Of a stretch of DNA of 64,000 nt, positions 22,921-33,737 are shown in pieces. The stretch covers positions 9,500,121 to 9,564,120 of the forward strand of contig JABAKD010000016.1 in the NCBI GenBank assembly GCA_012845835.1, in the 5' to 3' direction. The translations under genes were made by a program, and so were the position numbers. The stretch is from Undaria pinnatifida. Its lineage: Eukaryota > Sar > Phaeophyceae > Laminariales > Alariaceae. Below the pieces are notes generated by a model, which was not told the origin of the DNA, made no database searches, and saw only the letters and a program-made list of their open reading frames with translations. Positions within the stretch are counted from its first letter, which is position 1. Each line of letters starts with the position of its first letter.

Positions 22921-23562
22921 AGGCAGTGAAAAAAGGGGGGTATCCTATCTACCGCAGCGTGCGCCCAAGGACGGCAGACCCCGAACGCGCAACATGCCCG
23001 CGCACCGGGCAGATCTCGATCTATACGTTGATAATCTCTAGATATCGTTTTGTCTGTTTGGTGCGATACGCTGTGCAGGATCTGTACTCAGAGCGTACGG
23101 ATCCAACCCAGGAAAACATGTGTCATGGATCATTTCAGGCCGTCCATTTCTCAGCCGGCAAACATGATCTATAGGCCACGTGGCAGATCATCTATACCAG
23201 AGGTCCATCTGATGTGAAAGACGCATATACCTCTATAGATCATCTGCAGCATAGGGATCTGATCTGTCCGCGGGGACGTGTTTAACAAAACCCACCGCGC
23301 GTGGCGTGCGTCTGAACCATGAACGCACATGCGACGGTAGGAGGTACGTGCACATTTTTTTTTTCTTTACGCGTGCCACGATAGAGGTGCACCACTTTTT
23401 TTCTTAATACTACCCCTCAATTTTCGGAGCTCAAAACCTCTCCCAAAAACTGAAATTTGGAGAAAACTACAATCCCTATACACCGGAATGAACAAAATCC
23501 CATGGCCTTGTAGGAGGGTACACAACGAGAATCATGCAACACCAACAAAAAATGGCCTCTAG

Positions 23563-24474
23563 GTATTTCCGACGATTTCCGGGTTAAGGAGCCCCGTCAT
23601 ATTCAGAAACATTTTCAGCCAAAAAACGGTATACCTTAATACCTCTATGTCAGACGATTTCGGGTTAAGGAACCCCCGTCCGTCATTCAGAAAACCATTT
23701 CAGCCAAAAAACGGTATACCTTAATACCTTCATGTATTTCCGACGATTTTCGGGTTGAAGAACTCCGTCCGTCAGTCAGAAATATTTTCAGCCAAAAAAT
23801 GATATACCTTAATACCTTTATTTCAGACGGTTTCGGGTTAAGGAGCACCGTCCGTCAGCCAGATTTTTTTTCAGCCAAAAAATGGTATACCTTAATACCT
23901 TTATTTCAGACGATTTCGGGTTAAGGAGCACCGTCCGTCAGTCAGAAACCATTTCAGCCAAAAAACGGTATAACTTAATACCTCTGTGTCAGACGATTTC
24001 GGGTTAAGGAGCCCCCGTCAGTCAGAAAACCATTTCAGCCAAAAAACGGTATACCTTACCACCTCTATTTTAGACGATCTGGGGATTAAGGAACCCCCGT
24101 CATTCAAAAAACCGTTTTCACCAAAAAACGGTATAATATCTTAATACCTCTATTTCAGACAATTTGGGGATTAAGAAGCCCCCGTCATTCAGAAAACCGT
24201 GTCAGCCAAAAAACGGTATGCCTTACCACCTCTATTTCAGACGATTTGGAGATGAAGGAGCCCCCGTCATTCAGAAAACCGTGCCAGCCAAAAAACGGTA
24301 TACCTTTATACCTCTATTCCAGACAATTTGGGGATTAAGAAGCCCCCGTCATTCAGAAAACCATGCCAGCCAAAAAACGGTATACCTTAATTACTTTGTC
24401 TCAGACGATGTGGAGGCAAGGAGTCCCCGTCATTCAGAGAACCATTCAAGCCAAAAAACGTTATACCTTAACCG
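23563..24474 (+). repeat. Rep-F tandem array, about 11 units of 83 bp
   Basis: Each unit has GACGATTT-GGGTTAAGGAG, CCGTCATTCAGAAA, CAGCCAAAAAACGGTATACC and TTAATACCTCTAT. The GACGATTT box starts near 23571, 23652, 23740, 23826, 23909, 23993, 24074, 24157, 24240, 24323 and 24404. Single units are dispersed at 18080, 20445, 25155 and 37250. Confidence 0.95.
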
Positions 24475-24539
24475 TAGTAGGTGTCTTCTGAGGGTAGGTC
24501 ACTCGGGAAGTGTTTTGAGTAAACCGAAAGGGAAGCAGC

Positions 24540-25321
24540 CCTATGAGCCACCCCCCCCCCCCCCCGTGGCCTAGATATATATATATACCTGGTATATATA
24601 TTTTTTCCTATTTCGAAACCAGAATGACTTTCAGACGACGATTTGGGGGGTTAAGGACGCCCTGTCGTTCAGAAACTATTTTAAAGCGTTTTAGGAATGC
24701 AAGGAGGCGACAAAATCTATGTTCTTCCTACCTTGCCGCACCTGCCCCCCCCGCCCTCCCCCCCCGCTGGTTGGTGAAAACCCGACGTGCTTCGTCCCGG
24801 AATAGGAGGGATGCGAGGGCCTATGGCCATACGACTACGGCCATGCATGAACATCGAATATTGAGTACCCCCGTCCCCGTCCCCGTCCCCCTCCCCCCGG
24901 CAAGCGATGTCTGCCTGGTTGGTGAACACCCGATGTAGTTCCCATGGGCCACGGTACAGACGTACATCAGACACGCCTTTTTTTTTTCCCCCGGCGAGCT
25001 TATGACTCAAGGAGCTCTATATACCTTCACTCACCCCAAAAACTGATTTTGATATGAAAACTGAAAACGTGCAGTCCGACGAACAACCCGTAACCCAGAA
25101 TTATACTTCGAAGTACAAAACAACGTGCTTCATTTCGGAAAAACAAGAACGATATATCCCGACGATCTGGGATTAAGTGAGCCGTGCTTTCAGAACACAA
25201 TTTGCCCAAAAGTTGCTACCTCTTTATGTATCGTAGCGCGCGTCTGTGTACCCCGTCCCGATATATATAATAAAGATGCGGGTCTAGGATCCAAGGGAGT
25301 TCGGCCATCGGAGATAGGATC

Positions 25322-25352
<31 letters not shown>

Positions 25353-25440
25353 ATCCCCCTCTCCCGCCTCCCGCCCCTCCCCGTGGAAGGACGTCGCCAC
25401 AAATGTGCAACCAAATTACAAGCACAGCGCACTCCGGCAG
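24540..25440. repeat. Rep-D copy, homopolymers and a Rep-F unit
   Basis: Rep-D copies lie at 24764-24850 and 24900-24945. A (CCCCGT)n patch is at 24870-24890. A diverged Rep-F unit is at 25155-25230. A poly-C run of about 30 bases spans 25323-25352. No gene is recognised. Confidence 0.6.
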
Positions 25441-25478
25441 CGACTTTTTGGGTGGCTCTCGTACAAGAATCCATCAAG

Positions 25479-25514
25479 AAAACAGTGGCGGCGGAAAGCC
25501 CCCGCTTCCTCCCG
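25479..25514 (+). CDS. linker exon L0 of the WW array (candidate)
   Basis: The frame ends GGGKPPLPPG at a clean phase-1 donor (CTTCCTCCCG then GTATGT). Joined to the next WW exon at 27064 it gives PLPPG-W-S-A, the canonical LPxGW opening of a WW domain. The end is well supported by its match to seven other linker exons. The start is uncertain: the AG at 25478 gives phase 1 and a 36-base exon, but AGs further upstream keep the frame open too. Confidence 0.55.
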
Positions 25515-25721
25515 GTATGTATAATGAGTGTATAGTGAGTGGTGGTCTGGTGCGTGCCTTTTGGGCGTCGCTTACTGGTACTGCGTGCTGTTCGCGAACA
25601 GGCGCGTGTCACCGAGGGAGAACAATGTGGATAGGAACGGTCATGGAGAGGTACTGTGTAGTACGACATAATATATATGCTGTGGTTGTGAAGGTGGTGG
25701 TGATGGTGATGGTGATGATGA

Positions 25722-25753
<32 letters not shown>

Positions 25754-25887
25754 CCTCCGGCGGATGGGGAAAAATAAAGCTTTAGCTCACCACACTTCCA
25801 CGTATTTTCATACGCGTTGTGTGTCGAACTCAGTTGCTTTCGCAGCCCAACGCTAGCTGGCGCACCCTTCGGGTCCCATTCATTGTA

Positions 25888-26350
25888 GGTGATGATGATG
25901 ATGATGATGGTGATGATGGTGATGACGGTGATGATGCTGATGGTGATGGTGATGATGATGATGGTGATGGTGATGATAGTGATGGTGGTGACGATGATGG
26001 TGATGATGGTGATGGTGATGATGATGATGGTGATGGTGAGGGTGGTGATGATGACGGTGATGATGATGATGGTGGTGATGATGATGGTGATGCTGATGGT
26101 GATGATGCTGATAATGCTGATGGTGATGGTGACGGTAATGATGATGATGATGATGATGGTGATGATGGTGATGATGATTGTGATGGTGATGATGATGGTG
26201 ATGGTGATCATGGTGATGGTGATCATGGTGATGATGTTGATGATGATGATGGTGGTGCTAATGATGATGGTGGTGCTGATGATGGTGATGATGATGGTGA
26301 TGATGGTGATGGTGGTGATGATGACGGCGATGATGATGATGATGGTGGTA
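25888..26350 (+). repeat. (GATGGT/GATGAT)n microsatellite
   Basis: About 460 bp of imperfect GAT/GGT trinucleotide repeat. It makes long Asp-rich, Met/Val-rich or, on the other strand, Ile/Thr-rich frames. These are artefacts. A poly-T run lies just before, at 25730-25751. Confidence 0.97.
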
Positions 26351-26399
26351 TGATAGTCAAACGTCATCGGACAGTAGAACGGTATACGCAATGGCAGTA

Positions 26400-27063
26400 A
26401 TGATGATAGCATTATCTCTCACCGATACATATTATGCGAGTGTTGGGCACGTCGCGCCCGTACGTTTTCCAAGGATTTTAGTATTTGTTGGCGTCGACAT
26501 GAAGGCTATCATATTGCTTCGAGGGCTACACCGTACATATACATGTTTGTGCCGAACCGGCGTCCTTTTTTTTTTTTTTTGTGTCCGATACAGCCTGTTA
26601 GGGTCAAAATCGCGCGACATCGCCGTGAAAAGAGACGTATCGAACTATCAATATGTCTGACGCGTGGTGTAGAACGGACGACGGCCCTATGTTTGCTCTC
26701 AATGTGCACGCAGAATCTGATGTGAATGGGAGCATAATAACCGTACCTCCCATACCGCCTTCCTTGAAGTTGGAAACTGATTAACGTATTGAAATAGTAT
26801 GCATCAGCTAAATGTCACCCCCAAACCCCACCCCCCAGGTATTATCATTGCTAATAATTGAGTACACCCCCCCCCAGGTACCATTAATGGTGGTGAAATA
26901 CAGTTTTGTAATGCAGTTTCGAGTCGCAACAAATGCGCCAGCTGCCCACAGACAGGCGTTTCGTGTGGTTTGGATCTCATCCCTGTATGGCGTTTTTGCT
27001 CCGCGCGTCTAAGATCAAGTGCTAACCTCAACTGTTTTTCTCGTGATGCCGCATCGCATGCAG
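26400..27063. other. no recognised gene; intron-like upstream of WW exon 1
   Basis: No domain or repeat copy is recognised. The last 60 bases before 27064 are pyrimidine-rich (CTGTTTTTCTCGTG) and end in GCAG. Confidence 0.45.
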
Positions 27064-27180
27064 GGTGGAGCGCCTACAGGACGAAGAACGGAGAGATGTA
27101 CTACGCTAACCATCTCGACAAAATCACCACTTGGATCAGACCCGGGTCTCCTGAAGCCTCACCATCGGCATCGTCAGCAC
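27064..27180 (+). CDS. WW-domain exon E1
   Basis: 39 codons, phase 1 at both ends. The acceptor is ATGCAG and the donor follows ...TCAGCAC. The exon starts on the first WW tryptophan (WSAYRTKNGEMYY), continues ANHLDKITTWIRP, then has a Pro/Ser-rich tail. All core WW positions are present: first Trp, Gly-x-x-Tyr-Tyr, Asn-His, Thr-Thr-Trp, Pro. WW domains bind Pro-rich ligands, often PPxY. The Gly and the LP that normally precede the first Trp come from the preceding linker exon. The donor GTCAGT is weaker than in the sister exons. Confidence 0.85.
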
Positions 27181-27844
27181 GTCAGTACCACGCGGCGAGC
27201 GCCTGCAGCCGCTGCCCGCGCAGGTCCCACCGCAGGAAACTGTTTTGACCTTTATAATAAGCGAAAAAATATTCACACTACGATGCTTTTGAGCTTTTTA
27301 TCGGGGTGGTACGTTTTTGGCGTTTCTTTTATCCAACAACGGCAATTGTGTCATTGTGCGGCGAATTGGTACATGACTCGGCCCCGTCGTTGAGTGTGGA
27401 TAGCGCAAGAACGTCTTCTCCTTCGGCCTCCCCCCTTGTCGAAAGCACCACGACTACGCGTCCTAAATCTCGGGCCAGGCTTTCGCTTGCCTAGCGGTGC
27501 CACGCCCAACTGAAACGAGCCGGTTTTTGCTTCGTCAATGCTATCAGAACACGCCAAAATTAGACAACACCGCGCAGCCGGCCCCTTAGCTTGGTCATCA
27601 TCAGCGAAATGTACGGTTGATTCTGTTATATCTGGTATAGCACTATCAACTGGTAGACCACTCAGACGCAACATACTCTGCTGTGCCGCACCTGGTGCGT
27701 TTGTGAGCGTGTTGGCGTGGCGATCAGGGAGCGAAACGGGAACAATATGCGGGTGGTGCGCGTAACTACCGCTATTGCGCAATTCTCTGACAAAGAGGGA
27801 AACGCTACTTATTTGCTAGTATTAATATATTCGAGTCACTTTCA

Positions 27845-28230
27845 GGCAAGAATATGTTTACGACGTACATGAAAAAATAAAACAACCTGGCACCTCTCGT
27901 GGTGCTGGGGTGTTTGCTTTTGAACGCATCTGCCTTTTCGGGCAGGTACCCTGCAAACGTCGCCAGCTCTTGGAGGCGGCCCAGCGTTTGACGCCCATAG
28001 AAGCCCTGCTGCTGCTGTTTCTGCTGCTGCTGCTGGTGAGGCTGGCGTTGGCGTTGGTGCTGGTGACGCCGCTGCTGGCGTGGCTGCCGTTGGTGCTGCT
28101 GATGGTGCTGCTGTTGCCGCTGCTGGCGTGGCTGGTGGTGGTGGTGGTGGTGATGATGCTGCTAGTGTGGCCGGAGACGGTGCTACCGCTGGTCGTGGCG
28201 ACGGAGATGGTGGTCGATACATGGAGCAGC
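27845..28230 (-). other. Gln/Pro-rich trinucleotide repeat, possible coding exon
   Basis: A CAG/CAC-type imperfect repeat leaves three minus-strand frames open. One is Gln/His-rich and ends in a non-repetitive segment (GFYGRQTLGRLQELATFAGY) that looks more protein-like than its surroundings. Another is Pro/Ala-rich and starts MYRPPSPSPRP. Without splice support I cannot choose one. The + frames are Leu/Val-rich and probably incidental. Confidence 0.3.
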
Positions 28231-28523
28231 CCCTGGGTTCTGGTGAGAAACTCTTTCCGCCAACGTTTATTTTGCCTTGACAACGCCGTCCAGCGGTGTG
28301 CCTACTGCCGTGTCTATTGCAACAACACTCATTCTTGCTATAATGTGATTACTATGGTATCTGGTACGTGTGTTTGGTTTTACTCGGCGAAGTTGTGGCG
28401 AGCAACCTTTCCCACTGCGTCAGCTACAGCAGTAGTACGTTTTTGTTGTGCTCTACTATTCTGCTGTGGTCCTACTCGTGTGCTTCCGTCCCCCCGAACC
28501 GGTGATATCCTGGCTAAACGCTG

Positions 28524-28524
<1 letters not shown>

Positions 28525-28571
<47 letters not shown>
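28525..28571 (+). repeat. (CTA)n microsatellite
   Basis: About 16 perfect ACT/CTA units. Confidence 0.97.
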
Positions 28572-28572
<1 letters not shown>

Positions 28573-28639
28573 ATCGAATGGTACGGCGGCTGCCCCGCGA
28601 AGTAGGAATTCGTCATCGATCGGTATTATCGTCATTCAC

Positions 28640-29400
28640 GGTTAACGCACATGCCCCCCGCCCGTGAGTTGTCACACATGCTACGGTAGCCGTACCCCTG
28701 AACTTTCCCGAGGCTGACGCGTGCTTCGGTACCGTACAGATACTAATAGCACTTTCTGGGGGGAAAAAATGTTTCCGGAAAGCAAGGGACTCCTCAAAAA
28801 AAACAAAATCGTCGGAATGCCATTCTTGTTCTGCACTTTGTGAATACGTTTTATCTCTATTAGTAGGCCGTGGGTTTGGTCATTGGGTTTGCGCTTTCAG
28901 CTTACTAAAAAAAAAGTGTGTTTTTTTTTGGGGGGGTGAGGCAATAACGCTCCTCATGATGTTGTAAGAGAGAGCCTCAGAAAAAAAAAAAATGTGGTTC
29001 CCCTTTCACCGTGTGGCATGTGCCGACTCCTCGCTTGAGGGAGAAGTCTGCACCAAAATTGTACCCCAAAAACTTGACCTTGACAAGACGTGAACGTGAA
29101 GCGCAACTAGCAACCTCATGGTCCAGGTACAGCGAAACCAGGGATCTGCACGGGTCGGACCAGTTCCCGCGGGTCGGATCGGGATGTCAGGGCGACCCGG
29201 CCCGACCCGTGATACTTGGAAACCCCCCTTGACCAGCACCCGACGCTACCCGTGAGAGCTCGATCCCCATCCTGGCCGGACCCGACTCGACCCGCGAGTT
29301 GTAAAAGCCTCCTGAGCCGAGCCGCGAGCCGGATCATGACCAGTGAAGATATATATATATATATAACGGATATATATATATATTTTTGCACACTTACTTT
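28640..29400. other. no recognised gene; GGGTC/GACCC remnants
   Basis: 29148-29300 holds scattered GGGTCGG and GACCCG motifs resembling decayed pieces of the 16.5 kb satellite. An (AT)n run lies at 29348-29381. Confidence 0.5.
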
Positions 29401-29687
29401 CACTTTCCAGCTTCTGGACAAGCCGTGGTCACAGGTGTCACCCCTTCTCCTCCCAGGTTCTCGCCTTGAATTTTTATCTCGCATAGGGTTCAGCAATCCC
29501 ACTGCTCGTCGATGGTTCATCGAGTGTTGCTAACTCACGCTCTCGCGCTTTCCGCAAGTAAGTCAATTTGTCCACAAGAAAAAGTCCCAACGAATATATA
29601 CGAGTATGCACTCGGCGGGGCTCGAACTCACGAAACTGACCTATACCAGGCTCGAGGATACCCTGATACGCCACCGGGGCGACCGGT
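29401..29687 (-). repeat. tRNA-derived SINE, copy 2
   Basis: Alignable end to end with 2405-2690, with small indels. The minus-strand head again carries GGTGGCGTATCAGGGTA and GAGTTCGAGCCCC boxes. Confidence 0.7.
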
Positions 29688-29884
29688 CTATTATATACTC
29701 AATTGGTGTTCCGACGACATCAGGCATTCCCTAAGTCGAGGAGTTCCGTCGATTAGAAAAATGTTGGGCAAAGAAAACGCGAGGCTTTTCGCGGATCATG
29801 ATTCGGCCCACGGCTCGGGTCCCAGTGGGTTTTCAAAAACTCGCGGATCGTTTAAGTATAAAGTCAATTCAGCTGTCCCGCTGC

Positions 29885-30055
29885 CTTAAAAGTCTTTGGC
29901 GGTCCCCTCACTCGGCGGTCCCGCTACCCAAAACCTCTTCGCGGTCCCCTCTCTCGGTGGTCCCGCTGCTCAAAACCCGTTGGCGGTCCCCTCGCTCGGC
30001 GGTCCCGCCGCCCAAAAACGCTCTAGCGGTTCCCTCACGCGGCGGTCCCCTAACG
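29885..30055 (+). repeat. 43 bp tandem repeat, about 4 units
   Basis: The unit is close to GCGGTCCCCTCGCTCGG then CGGTCCCGC and CCAAAAC. Units differ at several positions. Confidence 0.85.
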
Positions 30056-30612
30056 CACTACAGTTTTCAAAAACTCGCGGATCGAGTCGGGACGTGATCG
30101 AAATGGCATGGGTCAGCTAGGGCCGAGTCGGGAGGTGTTCAAGTCTCAAGCGTCGGGTCAGGTCACCCTGTGCCGGTCCGACCCGCGAAAAGTTACCCGA
30201 CCTGTGAACAGCCCCGAAAAAACGGTATCCCTTCTATCAAAACACGTGTCTTGTGACGAGGAAATAAAACATCGCCATTGTGGTGCAGCCAATTCATCGT
30301 TCCGCGTGCGCACCCTTACCCTTCCTTGCTCTGCATATAGTATATCAGAAAACATCGACTGTTTTTGTTTTGGAATATGACTGATTCGATAGGGGCGCGA
30401 ACCCCCCTCCCCCCCTCCCCGCGTAGCAGTCCGCATCATCTGGCCCCACGAAAAATCTTGGTTACGTTATCTCACGTACCAAACCATGTTAAACGCGAGT
30501 GCCTGCTACGACACCCACCTCTGCTTTGACACGCCGATGCCACCCCACCCACTTTACGGCTTTGGCGTTGCGCTCCCACCCTTTTCCCGACTTTTCTGTG
30601 TTGAAGAACCAG

Positions 30613-30672
30613 GACCAGGTAGCGACGCCAAAGGCACACCGCCCGAGAGCGGAAAAGCTCCGTTGCCACCGG
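30613..30672 (+). CDS. linker exon L1 of the WW array
   Basis: 20 codons, phase 1 at both ends. The acceptor is GAAGAACCAG after a pyrimidine-rich tract (CCCTTTTCCCGACTTTTCTG). The donor is CCACCGG then GTAAGG. It encodes a Gly/Ser/Pro-rich peptide ending SGKAPLPPG. Spliced to E2 it gives LPPG-W, the textbook start of a WW domain. The exon has no domain of its own. Confidence 0.65.
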
Positions 30673-31011
30673 GTAAGGGCGCAACCTCGACTCTGATTGG
30701 CTTGTTGCGCGGTGGATAATACGACGTTTTTCTATCTGGTCTCTTCCCGTTATGAATGTTTTGTTTTTTTTTGCTTCGCAAGGCTTGCCTTGTGCAAGGC
30801 GAAGAAAAAACGGCCCAGCAGTGTAGCTTCGCTCCCTTGTTCTTGCCTCGATATTAAAAGGCGCGCGCGTGCTACGACAAAGGTATATGAAGCACCTACT
30901 GACCAACATCCTTCTGGCCGACTGCATTATGATACGAGACTAATCATCTGAGGCACAAAAAGCCAACGTTTTATTGGGATTTAATTTGTGTTTGAAATTC
31001 GTAGAGTTGTC

Positions 31012-31255
31012 CCACGGTAGGAGTCATGGTTGCAGTTGTTGGATTAGCTAATAATGTACCTGCAGCCGATTGAGCTCCTCAGGTAGTGAGGAAACTGCCG
31101 GATAGTCACTGATCAAGTAATTTCACGAGTACCATATATGTGTTTTAGGACTACTCTAAGGCATAGAAGCTCGGTCGGGTTGTGTGCAAACGAATGCCTT
31201 CCAAGTCATGTATTGATAGTATCGGGTGAGATATTGAGCTTCTCGTGTGAGGAGA
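31012..31255 (-). repeat. Rep-C dispersed repeat, copy 3
   Basis: Begins CCCACGGTAGGAGTCATGG and contains TTTCACGAGTACC and GAATGCCTTCCAAG. It ends GGGTGAGATATTGAGCTTC. It lies in the intron between L1 and E2. Confidence 0.75.
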
Positions 31256-31798
31256 GGAGTGATGGGACTCATGCTGCACCCACCTGCCGAGGGATGGCTC
31301 TGTAGTGTCGTTCGTATTTGTGTATGCGTGTGTGTCGTTGCACTTCTATTTGTTCTTCGAGGAGTGAGGTTTTGGGTGCATTGCAGAGCTCCCTTGAGTG
31401 AGGGAGCGTCAGAAAGTTCAGGTGTTTAACTACCAGTACCGTAGCACGGACTGACACAGTTTGGTGGGAACGGGGGTGTCTTCGTGAGTCAGTAGAATTT
31501 TATTTCACTTGGTTTTTCGGATCTTCCTAGCTAGGGCTCCAGCACCTTTCTTTGTGTCACCACGGACTCTAGATTTTTTACAAGAGTTAATGTGAGAAAA
31601 CAACAAACAAACAACAAGGAGCGGTTTTGTGTCAGCAGCTCGCGGGGACGAGGTTTGTGCGGCTCCAGCTCCAGGCCATCACGCGAACGTCCCTAGGAAT
31701 TTTTTGCAGTCCTGCTGTGGGCGTCGTCGAGAGCCATCACGAAAGCCCAATCCTTCGCTGCAACCTCGCAACACTTTTTCCGGGTCGATACTCTGCAG

Positions 31799-31936
31799 GA
31801 TGGAGCAGCCACATGGTGAACACGGGAGATGTGTACTACGTCAACCACGCCGACAAGACCACCACCTGGCTCAGACCCGTGACCGCTACCGCCGAGTCGT
31901 CGATATCGTCGCCGACGAAAGAAAAATCACCAGCAC
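31799..31936 (+). CDS. WW-domain exon E2
   Basis: 46 codons, phase 1-1. The acceptor is ACTCTGCAG and the donor is CCAGCAC then GTGAGA. It encodes WSSHMVNTGDVYYVNHADK, then TTTWLRP, then a Thr/Ser/Ala-rich tail ending KSPA. All WW core positions are intact. The tail (PVTATA..S) closely matches E5, which suggests a recent duplication between them. Confidence 0.88.
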
Positions 31937-32496
31937 GTGAGAGCAAGAGTAGCCCGGCAACCTATAGTCTAGTAGGCATGCAGGATGGCCGGTAGATCAT
32001 TTAAGACTATATTTGCACGACAAACTATTTGATTTTGCTTTGTTTGGTTGTTGTGTGTTTTGGCATTTTCCCTCACGACTATCAACGCTGGGCGCCAAGA
32101 GCTCTAATACGAACGATCGTCGTACACCGGACACGGCTTGCTCCTGCGGTCAGCGGTATTTTGTGGCTAAATCCACCTTCGCCTCCTTGATTCAATGCAC
32201 CGTCTCCTCCTTGGTTTAAGACATACGTCTTCTCCGTAGTTTAAAGACACCGTCTCCGCCTTCCCGATGCTAGGTTGTAGCAGCATCGCCACAGGGTCTC
32301 TTGTCCGAGCATGAGCTGTCCGACTAGGTGAAACGCACCCACACCACGGTCGTACCGCGACGACAACAAACCCGCACACGACGCTTGCCTTCCCTGCGCG
32401 CCTCGCAACTCCCCTGTCTGCTCGTTCCCACGCCATTGGGCCGCGACATGTGCGCTCGGCTCCTCGAACACGGCGGTGGATCACTTTACCATGCAG

Positions 32497-32562
32497 TAGC
32501 GGTCGCAAGCCGTCAACATGGGGGCACCACCGCCGTCAACGTGGATTCGCCGCTGCCGGCAG
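32497..32562 (+). CDS. linker exon L2 of the WW array
   Basis: 22 codons, phase 1-1. The acceptor is TTTACCATGCAG and the donor is CTGCCGGCAG then GTACGC. It encodes AVASRQHGGTTAVNVDSPLPAG. L6 at 40634 has the same length and aligns along its full length (A..SR.H....V...PLPAG). Upstream intron sequence is shared with the other linker exons. Confidence 0.68.
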
Positions 32563-32699
32563 GTACGCAATAAACGCCTGCCGCGATAGGAGTAGCGCTT
32601 GTAGGCCACAACAAATCGGACTGACGGGGCTCCTCCAGTGGGGAACTACTCAATAGCGTTTGATTTGTACTGGGTCGTTAGTTGAATGCCCGTTGTGAT

Positions 32700-32957
32700 A
32701 CTATGGCATTACTTCGTATGGTATTGTGCTCGTTGTGCTTGCAAAAAAGATACAGCAGTGTGGCCGTTTTTTTTTTTTGTATCATGGGATTTTCAATGAT
32801 CGACTGGCTACATCGTAGCGGGATATCGGGATAGCGGGACTTGTTCCGGTCCATTTGACCGCCTGCCTTCTTTGCACGCCTCGTTGTACTCGGGAGCACT
32901 TTTCGTCGTGCTCGGGAGAAGTTTAATATATACCAGGTACATGTTGTGTTTGTCCTT
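32700..32957 (-). repeat. dispersed repeat, also at 33738-33985
   Basis: Both regions share CGGGATATCGGGA, GTACTCGGGA(A/G)CACT and a TTGTTTTTCGT/TTGTCCTTTGT end. They flank the TRIM-2/tRNA cluster on each side in the same orientation. Minus-strand frames in both read KLLPSTT..PEY, but neither is open throughout. Confidence 0.6.
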
Positions 32958-33308
32958 TGTTAAATTATAGGTGGGGAAAAGGTCTACCGATAGCTTACCC
33001 AAACTAAGCCTTATAACACTCTTTCCCCCTGAAACGGCGGGATAGCAGGTCGGCCGGATATACGGCGGACCTCTGTCAATATCCAAGCCGCTTCATTTCC
33101 TGGGGATACCACGGAGAGTATTTTTCAAGTTCGACACTTGGGGAAACCTGAAAAGTTTTTTGTTGTGGATGGTGGGGATCAAACCCACGACCCAAAAACC
33201 CATGGTCTGTCGACGACGCCATTTGTTAAGGTTATTAGTGCGGAATTAGTCCGTTCGACCACTTGCAAAAGGTCAACCGATAGCTTACCCAAACTAAGCC
33301 TTATAACA
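32958..33308 (-). mobile_element. TRIM-2 copy A
   Basis: LTRs are at 32958-33018 (shortened, 61 bp) and 33224-33308 (85 bp). Both run TGTTAA...TTATAACA. On the minus strand an AGGGGGAAAGAG polypurine tract touches the 3' LTR, and TGGCGTCGTCGACAGAC follows the 5' LTR after two bases as primer site. There is no coding capacity. No target-site duplication is evident (CCTT against TTCT), so the copy may have been rearranged with the inverted copy next to it. Confidence 0.85.
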
Positions 33309-33315
33309 TTCTGGT

Positions 33316-33387
33316 TCCCTCGTAGTCCAATGGTTAGGATATATGACTCTCACTCATGAGACCCGGGTTCAATTCCCGGCGAGGGAG
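33316..33387 (+). tRNA. tRNA-Glu (anticodon CTC)
   Basis: A complete cloverleaf can be folded by eye. The acceptor stem is TCCCTCG with CGAGGGA. The D arm is GTCC with GGAT. The anticodon arm TATGA-CTCTCAC-TCATG gives anticodon CTC. The T arm is CCGGG-TTCAATT-CCCGG. The discriminator is G at 33387. There is no intron. The next three bases are CCA, which is unusual for a eukaryotic nuclear tRNA gene and could reflect a reverse-transcribed copy or chance. Inverted TRIM-2 LTRs lie within 8 bp on each side. No T4 terminator is seen until about 45 bp downstream. Confidence 0.92.
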
Positions 33388-33393
33388 CCAGAG

Positions 33394-33540
33394 TGTTATA
33401 AAGGCTTAGTTTGGGTAAGCTATCGGTTAACCTTTTGCAAGTAGTCAAACGGACTAATACCCCACTATAACCTTAACAAATGGCGTCGTCGACAGACCAT
33501 GGGTTTTTGGGTCGTGGGTTCGATCCCCACCATCCACAAC
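33394..33540 (+). mobile_element. TRIM-2 copy B (truncated, inverted)
   Basis: An 85 bp LTR (33394-33478, TGTTATAAAGGC to CCTTAACA) is followed by AA and the primer site TGGCGTCGTCGACAGACC. Then comes the tRNA-like segment with GTGGGTTCGATCCCCAC. Homology to other TRIM-2 copies stops near 33540, so the rest and the second LTR are missing. It forms a long inverted repeat with 33161-33308 around the tRNA-Glu gene. Confidence 0.85.
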
Positions 33541-33737
33541 AATGGTAAGGCTCGTCGAACCACCTTCTACTAGTGACTCCATTAACCCGCTACTTGTCCG
33601 TCCAACGGGTAAGCCCGCTACGCTTCGAAGTTCATGAAGTTTACACGATTAAAGTCCTATGTGACTACGATGGTAAGAGAGTGAAAACCCTGTAGAATAC
33701 TTGGTGCCGCATCACTTAAAAAGCAAGGGGGGCTGTT

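Noticed and set aside
22640-24474. CRISPR-like array
   Set aside because: Units are contiguous with no unique spacers; these are satellites, and the genome is eukaryotic.
25323-25352. Poly-C and poly-G runs (also 19778-19803, 44078-44096) as functional elements
   Set aside because: Homopolymers of this kind are common in the window and may partly reflect assembly; nothing links them to a function.
25750-26412. Long Asp-rich, Met/Val-rich and Ile/Thr-rich open frames on both strands
   Set aside because: They are all translations of one GAT/GGT microsatellite, which lacks stops in these frames.
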